Shown piece by piece: positions 1 through 5,971 of a stretch of DNA of 7,467 nucleotides. Both the position numbers and the translations under genes were made by a program. The notes under the pieces were generated by a model. It saw nothing but the letters and a program-made list of their open reading frames with translations, made no database searches and had not been told where the DNA came from. Location of the stretch: NCBI GenBank assembly GCA_902826385.1, contig CADEEU010000180.1, positions 1 through 7,467 on the forward strand, read 5' to 3'. The stretch's first letter is position 1. The number at the start of each line of letters is the position of its first letter. Source of the DNA: an uncultured Acidobacteriota bacterium. Its GTDB lineage: Bacteria; Acidobacteriota; Blastocatellia; Pyrinomonadales; Pyrinomonadaceae.

Positions 1-1
1 T

Positions 2-133
2 TCGCTTCCGGCCCGTTTTTTGAGCGACGATCAGGCAAAAGATATCCTGAAGGCATGGTTCGACGCCGATTTCGAAGGCGGCCGCCACGAACGCCGAGTA
101 GAAAAAATCATCGAAGCAGAATCGGAAGACTGA
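2..133 (+). CDS. rpiB: Ribose-5-phosphate isomerase B, C-terminal end (partial)
   Basis: Only the last 43 codons and the TGA stop are in the window; the gene begins upstream. The tail begins SLPARFLS and ends with the stretch FEGGRHERRVEKI, which matches the C-terminal signature of the RpiB/LacA sugar-phosphate isomerase family (an FEGGRH-x-RRV-x-KI type ending preceded by a helix such as AKDILKAWFD). RpiB interconverts ribose 5-phosphate and ribulose 5-phosphate in the cytoplasm, in the non-oxidative pentose phosphate pathway. The catalytic N-terminal part cannot be seen, so RpiB cannot be separated from a close relative such as an allose-6-phosphate isomerase, but the tail is characteristic. 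A 73-base gap separates it from the DoxX-like gene, so a shared transcript is possible but not shown. Confidence 0.85.
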   Translation, partial: SLPARFLSDDQAKDILKAWFDADFEGGRHERRVEKIIEAESED

Positions 134-155
134 TGTAGGCATTATCGTTAGTTGC

Positions 156-175
156 CAATTCGTAATTGTGAATTG
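156..175. repeat. Small AT-rich inverted repeat after rpiB
   Basis: CAATTC (156-161) and GAATTG (170-175) are perfect 6-base inverted arms around an 8-base loop. An overlapping 5-base stem (CAATT/AATTG, 156-160 and 164-168) is also possible. It lies between the rpiB stop and the GTG start of the next gene. The stem is AT-rich and has no following T run, so it is at best a weak terminator or a degenerate intergenic repeat. Confidence 0.3.
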
Positions 176-206
176 AAATTCGATCAGTTTAGAAATAACT
201 CTCCGA

Positions 207-620
207 GTGACAACAGAAGACATTTTTAGAAATTTGCCTGCCCTTTTGTCGGCCTTGCTGGTCGCGATACTTTTTATTCAGTCCGGCCTCGATAAAGTTT
301 TCGACCGCAAGGGTAATTTAGAATGGCTTTCGGGCCATTTTTCGAAAACATTTTTGGCTCCGCAGGTGTCGCTGCTTTTGACGACCATCACCCTGATGGA
401 ACTCGCAGCCGGTTTGCTCGCCGCAGTTGGAATCGTTTATTTCCTTTTTGCTAATTCTACAGTGCTGATTTTCGCTGCGGCAGTTACGGCCGCGTTATCG
501 CTTCTTGCGCTTTTCTTCGGCCAGCGCATCGCGAAGGATTATCCGGGAGCAGCCGTGATTGTGCCGTATTTTATTTTGATCATAGTTCTTATTTACCTAA
601 CCAATCCCTATCCGAGGTAA
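207..620 (+). CDS. DoxX-like four-helix membrane protein
   Basis: A 137-residue, very hydrophobic protein with four predicted membrane segments at about residues 9-26, 54-80, 83-105 and 113-132. The first helix ends in FIQSGLDKVFDRKG, the pattern seen in DoxX-family proteins (a helix followed by a G-x-x-K-hydrophobic turn and a short amphipathic stretch), and the length fits the family. DoxX-like proteins sit in the inner membrane; some are linked to quinone or thiosulfate oxidation or to redox stress, but most have no assigned reaction. The start is a GTG at 207; no in-frame ATG lies near it and the Shine-Dalgarno region is weak, so the exact start is uncertain. The stop is only 9 bases before the flavoprotein gene, and the AGG of its terminal region (GAGG, 614-617) doubles as that gene's ribosome binding site, so the two are probably co-translated. 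Confidence 0.75.
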   Translation: MTTEDIFRNLPALLSALLVAILFIQSGLDKVFDRKGNLEWLSGHFSKTFLAPQVSLLLTTITLMELAAGLLAAVGIVYFLFANSTVLIFAAAVTAALSLLALFFGQRIAKDYPGAAVIVPYFILIIVLIYLTNPYPR

Positions 621-629
621 CGTCCAACA

Positions 630-1193
630 ATGGTAAAAATCGCCGCGATTGCCGGCAGTTATCGAGCCGGTTCTTACAACAAACGTATTCTCGCCCTTGC
701 TGTCGCCGGCGCCCGCGACGCTGGTGCCGAAGTCATGGAAATAGACCTGCGCGATTATCCGCTGCCGATCTTTAACGCGGACGATGTCGAAAGTAAAGGA
801 TTCGATAAGAAAGCACTGGACCTGCAGAGAGTGCTGAACGAAAATGCCGGTTTTCTCATCGCCAGCCCGGAATATAACGGCAGCATTCCGGGCGGATTAA
901 AAAACGCTATCGACTGGGCGTCGCGGGCAAGCGATGAGTTTGCGATGTATCAGGTTTTCAAGGGAAAAACGGCGGCGATAATGACTGCGGCTCCGGGACA
1001 ATTCGGCGGGCTGAGGTGTCTCGGTCACCTGCGAAGCGTACTGACGATAATGAGCATCAACGTTATCCCGTTCGAACTCGCAGTGCCGTTTGTCGCTCAA
1101 AAGTTCGACGGCGACTCCGGCGCGATGACCGACGAGAAGACAACCGGACTGCTAAAAAAACTCGGGTCCGATCTTGTCGCAGCCCTTGAATAG
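630..1193 (+). CDS. NADPH-dependent FMN reductase family flavoprotein
   Basis: A 187-residue cytoplasmic protein of the flavodoxin-like NADPH-dependent FMN reductase family (the group containing ChrR, azoreductase YhdA and the quinone reductase-type enzymes). The FMN-phosphate loop is visible at residues 9-17 (GSYRAGSYN, the GS-x-R-x-x-S-x-N signature), and the second family signature SPEYNGSIPGGLKNAIDW is at 79-96. Such enzymes reduce flavins, quinones, azo compounds or metals with NAD(P)H; the substrate cannot be told from sequence. GAGG at 614-617 gives a ribosome binding site 12 bases before the ATG. It sits between a DoxX-like gene and an AraC-type regulator in the same direction, with gaps of 9 and 20 bases. 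DoxX-type proteins next to flavoprotein reductases recur in bacteria, which supports a shared redox role (inference). Confidence 0.88.
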   Translation: MVKIAAIAGSYRAGSYNKRILALAVAGARDAGAEVMEIDLRDYPLPIFNADDVESKGFDKKALDLQRVLNENAGFLIASPEYNGSIPGGLKNAIDWASRASDEFAMYQVFKGKTAAIMTAAPGQFGGLRCLGHLRSVLTIMSINVIPFELAVPFVAQKFDGDSGAMTDEKTTGLLKKLGSDLVAALE

Positions 1194-1213
1194 CTTTATT
1201 ATTCGTCCACGGT

Positions 1214-2032
1214 ATGATCTTTCAAGCCCACATACCACGGCCGCCGCTCGACAAGTTCATCGGCGTATTTATCTACTTCGAGCGTGTCGAGCACGCCCAT
1301 GCGGTCGACCGTTTCCTGCCAAATGGTGACACCGAAATACTCATCGACTTTCACGACACGCCGCAGTTTATCTACGACAATAATTCGTTAAAAGAGATCC
1401 AGGCCTGCCATCACATTTGGGCCTCAGGCGTGCGGACTGAGCCGATCACCATACCGTCCGGCAACGGAGCCGCAATGATGGTGATCTCGCTCAAAAAAGG
1501 AATGGCCGCACCGTTCTTTCCATTCCCGATGGAAGAGATCTCTGACTGCGTAGTCGATGCGGACCTGATCTGGGGCAGTGATTTTGGCGATCTTCGCGAA
1601 CGGCTTCTCGACGAAACCGACATCGGCCGACGATTTTTTATGGTCGAAGAATTCTTGCTTTGGAAATTCTCGTCGCGATTGAACGTTAACCCTTGCGTCG
1701 AGTTTGCCGTGAATGAAATGACTCATCGGCCGGACAATCTGAGCATCGCGCGGATGAACGAAAAGATCGGGTACTCGCAAAAACATTTCACCGAAATGTT
1801 CCGCAAAAACATTGGCGTAACTCCAAAGTCGTATCTGAAAATAATGCGGTTTCAGAAAGCCGTGCGGACGATCGACGAAGCCGATTCGATCGAATGGGAC
1901 ATGATCGCCCAGGAATGCGGCTTTTACGATCAGGCCCATTTCATCAACGATTTCAAGCACTTTTCGGGTTTTACTCCCGAGCAATACGCCCAGATTCACA
2001 TGAACTACCAGAATTACGTTCCGGTGGGCTAG
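1214..2032 (+). CDS. AraC-family transcriptional regulator
   Basis: A 272-residue protein. Residues about 1-155 look like the N-terminal ligand or sensor domain found in a subgroup of AraC regulators (DUF6597-like: PxPxLxxFI near residue 9, then RFLPNGDTEILIDF at 33-46 and WASGVRTEP at 69-77). Residues about 160-258 form the double helix-turn-helix: first HTH around LSIARMNEKIGYSQKHFTEMFRK, second HTH around the signature ECGFYDQAHFINDFKHFSGFTPEQY (234-258), which is the standard AraC C-terminal motif. It binds DNA and may control its own operon. The ATG at 1214 lies 20 bases after the flavoprotein stop and has no clear Shine-Dalgarno sequence, so translation may depend on coupling. The inducer is unknown. 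A long reverse-strand frame (1424-2047) is a shadow of this gene. Confidence 0.9.
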   Translation: MIFQAHIPRPPLDKFIGVFIYFERVEHAHAVDRFLPNGDTEILIDFHDTPQFIYDNNSLKEIQACHHIWASGVRTEPITIPSGNGAAMMVISLKKGMAAPFFPFPMEEISDCVVDADLIWGSDFGDLRERLLDETDIGRRFFMVEEFLLWKFSSRLNVNPCVEFAVNEMTHRPDNLSIARMNEKIGYSQKHFTEMFRKNIGVTPKSYLKIMRFQKAVRTIDEADSIEWDMIAQECGFYDQAHFINDFKHFSGFTPEQYAQIHMNYQNYVPVG

Positions 2033-2057
2033 GTAAATTTTTTCCAATACTCACATA

Positions 2058-2083
2058 AACGGCAAGGCTATTCTGTCGCCGTT
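2058..2083. repeat. Inverted repeat abutting the DUF1761 start codon
   Basis: AACGGC (2058-2063) and GCCGTT (2078-2083) are perfect 6-base arms around a 14-base loop, and the right arm directly touches the ATG at 2084. No purine-rich ribosome binding site is visible in the 30 bases upstream. The hairpin could hide the start region, or it could be chance in a short intergenic gap; no T tract follows, so it is not a standard terminator. Confidence 0.3.
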
Positions 2084-2488
2084 ATGGAAAACTTTTACAT
2101 AAATCATATTGCAGTTCTTGTGTGCGCGGTAATGAGTTTGGTCATCGGCGGACTATGGTGGTCGCCGTTGCTTTTTGCGAAAGTGTGGCAGCGTGAAACG
2201 GGTCTGAGCGACGAGCAGTTGAAACAGATAAATCCGGTGAAAATTTTCGGGTTGACGTTTGTTTTGGCTTATCTGGCTTCGTATAATCTCGCGTTCTTTC
2301 TTGGCGACAAAAGCACGACTGGGCAATGGGGAATCGCTGCCGGACTGCTAGCGGCATTCTGGGCGATCGCAATGTACGTGATCATCAGTTTGTTCGAGCA
2401 GCGTTCGCTAAAGCATATCGTGATCAACTGCGGTTACATCGCGATTTATTTTGCGGTTATAGGATTTATTTTAGGCATTTGGAGGTAA
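2084..2488 (+). CDS. DUF1761 family membrane protein
   Basis: A 134-residue integral membrane protein with four likely helices at about 6-26, 52-74, 81-103 and 112-132. The first helix ends in GGLWWSPLLFAKVW (22-35), matching the G-x-LWYSP-x-LF-x-x-W pattern of DUF1761 proteins, and the order of a short charged loop (about 36-51, GLSDEQLKQINP) and three further helices also fits; length is normal for the family. Function is unknown for the family; no catalytic or metal-binding residues stand out. The gene follows the AraC gene by 51 bases and precedes the DUF4287/DUF5655 gene by 18 bases, same strand, so it is probably in the same operon or heads a two-gene unit. There is no obvious ribosome binding site; the next in-frame ATG is inside helix 1 (residue 17), so 2084 is the best start. 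Confidence 0.82.
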   Translation: MENFYINHIAVLVCAVMSLVIGGLWWSPLLFAKVWQRETGLSDEQLKQINPVKIFGLTFVLAYLASYNLAFFLGDKSTTGQWGIAAGLLAAFWAIAMYVIISLFEQRSLKHIVINCGYIAIYFAVIGFILGIWR

Positions 2489-2506
2489 CGCGGAGGCACC
2501 AGCAAT

Positions 2507-3088
2507 ATGGCACAAAAAACATCAGGCGAATTTGAGAAAGAGTTTATGGACGGCCTGGCTGGGGAAACCGGTGCGGATCTGAAGGCGTGGATGAAAATCA
2601 TCGACGACTATCCGAGCAAAAAACGCAACGAAATCATTGCATGGCTAAAATCCGAACACGCCTTTGGCCATATGAACGCATCGCTGCTGGCGGGCATCCA
2701 CGCAAACGGCGGAAAACCGGTTTATGCGAGCACGGATGATCTGCTGGAAAACCAGTTCGCAAAAGCCGCCGATATGCGGCCGCTGTACGACGCGTTTATC
2801 GCATTCGTCGCAAAACATTTTCCCGCCTCCAGCGTGCTGCCGAAAAAGACATATGTGTCGGTCCTGGAAAACCGCGAATTTGCCGCGATCAATGTTAAGC
2901 CGAAGGAGTTAAGGATCGGTCTCGATTTAGGCGATAGGCCGTTCGATGAAAAGATCGAAAAGGCGAAACTGACGGGACCGATGCCAAGAATTTCTCACAT
3001 GTTCGTGTTAACCGACGAGAAACAGTTGGACGAAGGCGTTGTAGAGGTCTTGAAAATGTCTCATGCAAGGTGTCACGGCTTAGCTTAA
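2507..3088 (+). CDS. DUF4287-DUF5655 domain protein
   Basis: A 193-residue soluble protein with two recognisable regions. Residues about 8-70 resemble DUF4287: GLAGETGADLKAWMKII, then KRNEIIAWLKSEHAFGHMNASLLA, a short helical module often found alone or at the N-terminus of small proteins. Residues about 85-190 resemble DUF5655: FVAKHFPASSVLPKKTYVSVLENREFAAINVKPKELRIG in pieces, ending with ISHMFVLTDEKQLDEGVVEVLKMSH, a fold proposed for proteins that bind or transport small molecules but with no known reaction. CGGAGG at 2491-2496 is a good ribosome binding site 10 bases before the ATG. It is last in the + strand gene run, and its final 9 bases overlap the end of the convergent DUF2461 gene. 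It has no signal peptide or membrane segment, so it is likely cytoplasmic. Confidence 0.85.
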   Translation: MAQKTSGEFEKEFMDGLAGETGADLKAWMKIIDDYPSKKRNEIIAWLKSEHAFGHMNASLLAGIHANGGKPVYASTDDLLENQFAKAADMRPLYDAFIAFVAKHFPASSVLPKKTYVSVLENREFAAINVKPKELRIGLDLGDRPFDEKIEKAKLTGPMPRISHMFVLTDEKQLDEGVVEVLKMSHARCHGLA

Positions 3089-3736
3089 TGCTTTTCGCAA
3101 GAACTCTATCAGTGGAAATGAGGCCTTAAAACTTTCGACAAGCATTTTGGGGTAATCTTTTGAAGTTGCGTCCTTCGCTGAAAATTCTTCAGTGACGGTG
3201 AACGATTTCAGTTTCAGATATTCGACCGCTTCATGGTCGGCAGCAAAACCTTTCGGCGGCCTGCTTAACTTTTCGTCGTGCAGTTCACCGAAACGGTCGA
3301 CAAATTTTTTCGCTTCGACGATCTTTCTAAAGTCTTTGGTGTTCGCGGCCACGGCTTTTCGGATTTTAAGCAGCTCGCTCGAATCCGGCATGTGCTTGCC
3401 CGCGGCGGCGAACAGCATGCCGGGCTGGACGTGAAAGTAATATCCGGGCGACATCGTCTTCTTTCCTCCGGGAGCGATAAATGCACCCAGATTTGTTTTA
3501 TAAGGGCTTTTATCTTTTGCAAAACGAACGTCGCGATAGATGCGGAAGACACAGGATTTTGGGTCAAGCCCGGCGACCGACGGATCGAACTTACTTATGC
3601 GGCCGATCAGGTCGTCCGTCACCGCGATCACGTTGTTATTCGCATTCTCGAACAGCTTTTTGTTCGCGGTAAACCATTCGCGGTTGTTGTTCTTTTCAAG
3701 CTTTTTTAGAAAATCGAGCGTTTCTTTGGCCAGCAT
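3080..3736 (-). CDS. DUF2461 domain protein
   Basis: A 218-residue soluble protein matching the DUF2461 (TIGR02453) family in length and motif order: NNNREWF near the N-terminus (16-22), FRIYRDVRFAKDKSPYKTN at 64-82, GYYFHVQPG at 98-106, and LKLKSFTV at 174-181. These are the family's most conserved blocks, and the length is typical. The biochemical role is unknown in bacteria; fungal and bacterial members are conserved but uncharacterised. The ATG at 3736 (reverse strand) has only a weak ribosome binding site. An inverted repeat of 6 bases (ACGCAC 3754-3759, GTGCGT 3772-3777) lies just upstream of the start. The gene ends tail to tail with the DUF4287-DUF5655 gene, sharing 9 bases, with no room for a terminator between them. 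Several + strand frames across it are shadows. Confidence 0.9.
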   Translation of the reverse strand: MLAKETLDFLKKLEKNNNREWFTANKKLFENANNNVIAVTDDLIGRISKFDPSVAGLDPKSCVFRIYRDVRFAKDKSPYKTNLGAFIAPGGKKTMSPGYYFHVQPGMLFAAAGKHMPDSSELLKIRKAVAANTKDFRKIVEAKKFVDRFGELHDEKLSRPPKGFAADHEAVEYLKLKSFTVTEEFSAKDATSKDYPKMLVESFKASFPLIEFLRKALS

Positions 3737-3826
3737 AATTTTGGTATCTTAGCACGCACTGCACCTGGATCGTGCGTCGGTAAGACGATGGGTTCGGCTA
3801 ATAGCTCTCAGAATGCTTTGAGAAAC

Positions 3827-3921
3827 CTCCGCGAACTCAGCGTGATACTTCTGCGATCTCTGCGTTGAGTGATTGCCGAATAACTTTAAACGCGGAGTGC
3901 CCAGAGTTTACGCAGAGATCG
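3827..3921. repeat. Mosaic inverted repeat of CTCCGCG / CTCTGCG words
   Basis: The left half holds CTCCGCG (3827-3833), ACTCAGCG just after it, and CGATCTCTGCGT (3854-3865). The right half holds the reverse complements CGCGGAG (3891-3897) and ACGCAGAGATCG (3910-3921, a perfect 12-base match to the left copy). The pairs cross rather than nest, so this is two inverted copies of a modular repeat, not one simple hairpin. Similar C-T-C-C/T-G-C-G word mosaics are, from memory, scattered in intergenic regions of Acidobacteriota and some other phyla. Copy number in this genome cannot be judged from one window. Confidence 0.6.
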
Positions 3922-3939
3922 GAGAGAAGAAGAAGAGCC

Positions 3940-3987
3940 AGCCGATAGCCTGTTCGGATAACATATTAGAAATCCGAGCAGTCGGCT
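3940..3987. repeat. Imperfect hairpin upstream of the TolB-like gene
   Basis: AGCCGA (3940-3945) pairs with TCGGCT (3982-3987), and inside it TCGGAT (3954-3959) pairs with ATCCGA (3972-3977), leaving an internal loop of 8 and 4 bases and a 12-base terminal loop. It ends 32 bases before the ATG at 4020, so it could lie in the 5' leader of that gene. It has no T tract and no match to a riboswitch I recognise. Confidence 0.4.
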
Positions 3988-4019
3988 AATCTTAGAACAT
4001 TCATCAAAAAGTAAACCTA

Positions 4020-4964
4020 ATGAAAATAGTAACGGCAGCCGCTTTGCTCATATTCTGTCTTTCAACCGCCGCTCAACATCCGTCCTGGAAGATCGCGTTC
4101 AACGTTCTTCAGGACCAAAAAGCCGACGACTATGAGGTCTATACGATCAGCCTCGACGGCACCGACCAACGCAACGTTACCAATCATAAAGATGTTGCGT
4201 GGACGTATTATTCGATTCCCGGCAAGCTGCTTTTCATCAGCGATCGCGGAGCGTGCAGACGTTGTTACTTTCTATACGAATCGGAAATCGACGGCGGCAA
4301 CGTGAGGAAAGTTACGAACCTGCAGCTTGAAGATTCGTGGATGGGTAGCCGCAACAATGGCAGAGAGTTGATCGTTGCCGGACGCGTCGACACGCGCATC
4401 AGATATCAGCTTTTTCTCGTCGATCGCGAATCGGGACAGTACCGCCAACTTACCAATGAAACCGAATCCGCGTTTCGCGATCCGGTTTTCTCACCGGACG
4501 GAAAGCAAATCGCTTACGTCTATAAAAAGAACCGCACCGACCGGTCGGAGATCGAGGAGATGTACATTATGCATTCGGACGGAACGAACAGGCGTAAGCT
4601 GACGACTTATCCGGCGAACGATCCGCTTGGCAAGGAAATGAGCTACAAGGTCGGCCCGCCGCATTGGAACGCCAAATACAAGTTCATCACCTATCAATCG
4701 AATCAGGCTGGAAAGCAAAGTATCTTCGCTGTCACACCGGACGGCCAAAAGCAATGGAAACTGACCGAAAGCAAGCTCGATGAAGGCTGGCACGACTGGA
4801 GCCCGGACGGCGAGTGGCTGGCATTTGACTCACGCAATGAAGCCACCGGTCGTTACGACATCGTTTTAATGAACTACAAATCGAAAGACGTGAAAACAAT
4901 AACGAGCACGAGCAGTTTCAAATACCATCAAGCTCCTGTTTTTCTACAGACGCTTAATCGCTGA
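4020..4964 (+). CDS. Secreted TolB-like (PD40) beta-propeller protein
   Basis: A 314-residue protein with an N-terminal signal peptide: K2, a hydrophobic core at about 4-15, and a likely signal peptidase I site after TAA at residue 18. C13 is preceded by F, so it does not form a lipobox. The rest is made of WD40-like (PD40) propeller blades: YEVYTISLDGTDQRNVT (39-54), FLYESEIDGGNVRKVT (84-99), FSPDGKQIAYV (157-167), MYIMHSDGTNRRKLT (181-195), and WSPDGEWLAFDSR (260-272). This is the repeat of TolB and of the propeller part of DPP-IV-like peptidases, but neither the TolB N-terminal domain nor a peptidase domain is present. It probably acts in the periplasm, binding a protein or ligand. There is no tol-pal context. 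The Shine-Dalgarno region is weak. It converges on the PilZ gene with a 45-base gap. Confidence 0.85.
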   Translation: MKIVTAAALLIFCLSTAAQHPSWKIAFNVLQDQKADDYEVYTISLDGTDQRNVTNHKDVAWTYYSIPGKLLFISDRGACRRCYFLYESEIDGGNVRKVTNLQLEDSWMGSRNNGRELIVAGRVDTRIRYQLFLVDRESGQYRQLTNETESAFRDPVFSPDGKQIAYVYKKNRTDRSEIEEMYIMHSDGTNRRKLTTYPANDPLGKEMSYKVGPPHWNAKYKFITYQSNQAGKQSIFAVTPDGQKQWKLTESKLDEGWHDWSPDGEWLAFDSRNEATGRYDIVLMNYKSKDVKTITSTSSFKYHQAPVFLQTLNR

Positions 4965-4989
4965 CCTAACGTAATCAAGTTTGCCCACG

Positions 4990-5004
4990 CAGAAAAGTTT
5001 TCTG
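4990..5004. terminator. Palindrome in the convergent gap (possible weak bidirectional terminator)
   Basis: CAGAAAA (4990-4996), a central G, and TTTTCTG (4998-5004) form a perfect 15-base palindrome between two converging genes. The A run and T run would give a T-rich end on both strands, but the stem is AT-rich and the loop has to open, so it would be a weak hairpin. Position is the main support. Confidence 0.3.
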
Positions 5005-5009
5005 TCATC

Positions 5010-5789
5010 TCAATGCAGACCTACGCTGGAATCGGACGGCTCGATTCCGGCAAGCGGCAGCCGACCCTTTACATACTCAAGCCCCAATCTTGTTAAGTTG
5101 TCCTCTTTTGTATAAGCCGAACGCACGACCGCGATAACAGAGGTTTTTAACTGGGCGCTCGTTAAGCGAACGAACTGGCCGCTTGGCACGGCAAATTCCG
5201 TGTAAACCGAAGCACCTTTTAAGCTGATCTCTTCCGTCACGGTGAACTCGGTTCGGATGACCTGGCCCGATGTGTTGAGCACTTCAAGGCTTGCGTCGAT
5301 TGGGATTCGATACCGCGATTCCTCTCGACGGTTTGGATATGAATGCGCATCCGACGCTAAACTCGAATACTCCCATATCTTCGTTTCACCTGTTTCAATC
5401 GCAAACTCGGCGCTAAAACGCGTCAAAGGATTTTTCAGATAACCGGCCGGAGGGTGCTTTCCAACAAAAGCTACTCCGACATCAAGAACCATTTCATCCT
5501 CGGTCATCGGCTCCAAAACGCTGGTCCAGCGAACCAGCGCCCAAACGCGGTACTGATCTTCCGTGTGATCGAAGCAGCGGTATTGACGAGGCATCGCCAC
5601 CGTCAGGTGAAGGATACGCCCTTTTTCTGTCAGGCGTTTAAGAATGAACCGCGTGCCCAGCGGCGTCACGTCGATCAAACGCGTTATCTCAGACCATTCG
5701 GACTCGGCACTCTCATGACCGCGAATGCGGACGGACAACGGAAGCTGTTTACGTTCGTATCTGCGCTGGACTTTTCCGGAATCAGCCAT
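5010..5789 (-). CDS. Tandem PilZ-domain protein
   Basis: A 259-residue cytoplasmic protein with two PilZ-like beta-barrel domains. Domain 1 (about 8-112) starts with RRYERK (9-14, the RxxxR motif) and has DVTPLG at 40-45 in place of the second motif D/NxSxxG, then strands through VRWTS and VGVAFVG. Domain 2 (about 153-243) starts with RREESR (154-159, R155xxxR159) and has EISLKG at 187-192, where the usual D/N is E, then VRSAY and RLGLEYVKG. PilZ domains bind cyclic di-GMP through the RxxxR and D/NxSxxG residues and alter motility, polysaccharide export or gene expression. Both arginine pairs are kept but both second motifs are non-standard, so binding is plausible but unproven. AAGGGAG (reverse strand, 5796-5802) lies 6 bases before the ATG, a strong ribosome binding site that fixes this start. 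Confidence 0.85.
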   Translation of the reverse strand: MADSGKVQRRYERKQLPLSVRIRGHESAESEWSEITRLIDVTPLGTRFILKRLTEKGRILHLTVAMPRQYRCFDHTEDQYRVWALVRWTSVLEPMTEDEMVLDVGVAFVGKHPPAGYLKNPLTRFSAEFAIETGETKIWEYSSLASDAHSYPNRREESRYRIPIDASLEVLNTSGQVIRTEFTVTEEISLKGASVYTEFAVPSGQFVRLTSAQLKTSVIAVVRSAYTKEDNLTRLGLEYVKGRLPLAGIEPSDSSVGLH

Positions 5790-5969
5790 TTTTGTCTCCC
5801 TTCAACGAGTCGGCCAAAAAGCTTTCACGCTTTAATTCCGGCAAATTTACGTCTGGTTAGTGGATAAAGTCAACAGATGGGCGGAGCGAACGAGCCCTAT
5901 CCGTGAAATCGAGCTGGCAACTCTAGCTCTGAAAAATGTAAAATTGACGCCATAGCGAGGAGAACTACT
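5790..5969. other. Divergent intergenic region upstream of the PilZ gene
   Basis: Apart from the PilZ promoter candidate, this stretch has a 5-base inverted repeat (GAGCT 5911-5915, AGCTC 5925-5929) and, toward its right end, a TAAAAT box (5939-5944) about 25 bases before the zinc-finger remnant's ATG. No coding frame here looks real; a + strand frame running through from 5454 is the shadow of the PilZ gene. Confidence 0.5.
5844..5873 (-). promoter_or_regulatory. Candidate sigma70-type promoter of the PilZ gene
   Basis: On the reverse strand TTGACT (5873-5868) and TAAATT (5849-5844) match the -35 and -10 boxes at 5 of 6 and 4 of 6 positions, with an 18-base spacer. Transcription would start near 5837, giving a leader of about 47 bases before the ATG at 5789 with its strong ribosome binding site. 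This is pattern matching only. Confidence 0.4.
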
Positions 5970-5971
5970 AT
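5939..5971 (+). promoter_or_regulatory. Candidate promoter elements before the zinc-finger remnant
   Basis: Two overlapping readings are possible. TAAAAT at 5939-5944 could be a -10 box giving a short leader to the ATG at 5970, but no good -35 partner is seen. Alternatively TTGACG (5944-5949) and TACTAT (5966-5971), spaced 16 bases, form a -35/-10 pair that would start transcription inside the remnant and give the downstream 300-residue gene a leader of about 130 bases. Either would now serve that downstream gene. Confidence 0.3.

Larger units (their letters stand above)
3737..4019. other. Divergent intergenic region between DUF2461 and TolB-like genes
   Basis: This 283-base region has no credible coding frame and must hold the promoters of the two divergent genes, though I could not pick clear -35/-10 pairs. 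It carries a 5-base hairpin (TCTCA 3806-3810, TGAGA 3819-3823), a mosaic inverted repeat (3827-3921) and a larger imperfect hairpin (3940-3987), listed separately. The 9-mer TCGGCTAAT occurs directly at both 3794-3802 and 3982-3990, bracketing all of these. Confidence 0.6.

Noticed and set aside
1424..2047. Long reverse-strand frame of 207 codons
   Set aside because: It lies wholly over the AraC gene, whose helix-turn-helix signature is unmistakable; the reverse translation has no recognisable motif.
3737..4019. Non-coding RNA or riboswitch in the divergent gap
   Set aside because: The stems are short, two of the repeat pairs cross, and no known aptamer consensus could be recognised; repeat debris explains the structure.
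4020..4080. Lipoprotein signal at C13 of the TolB-like protein
   Set aside because: The residue before the cysteine is F, which does not fit a lipobox; a signal peptidase I site near residue 18 fits better.
5454..5867. Forward frame of 137 codons across the PilZ gene start
   Set aside because: Shadow of the PilZ gene, which has a strong ribosome binding site and two clear domains on the other strand.
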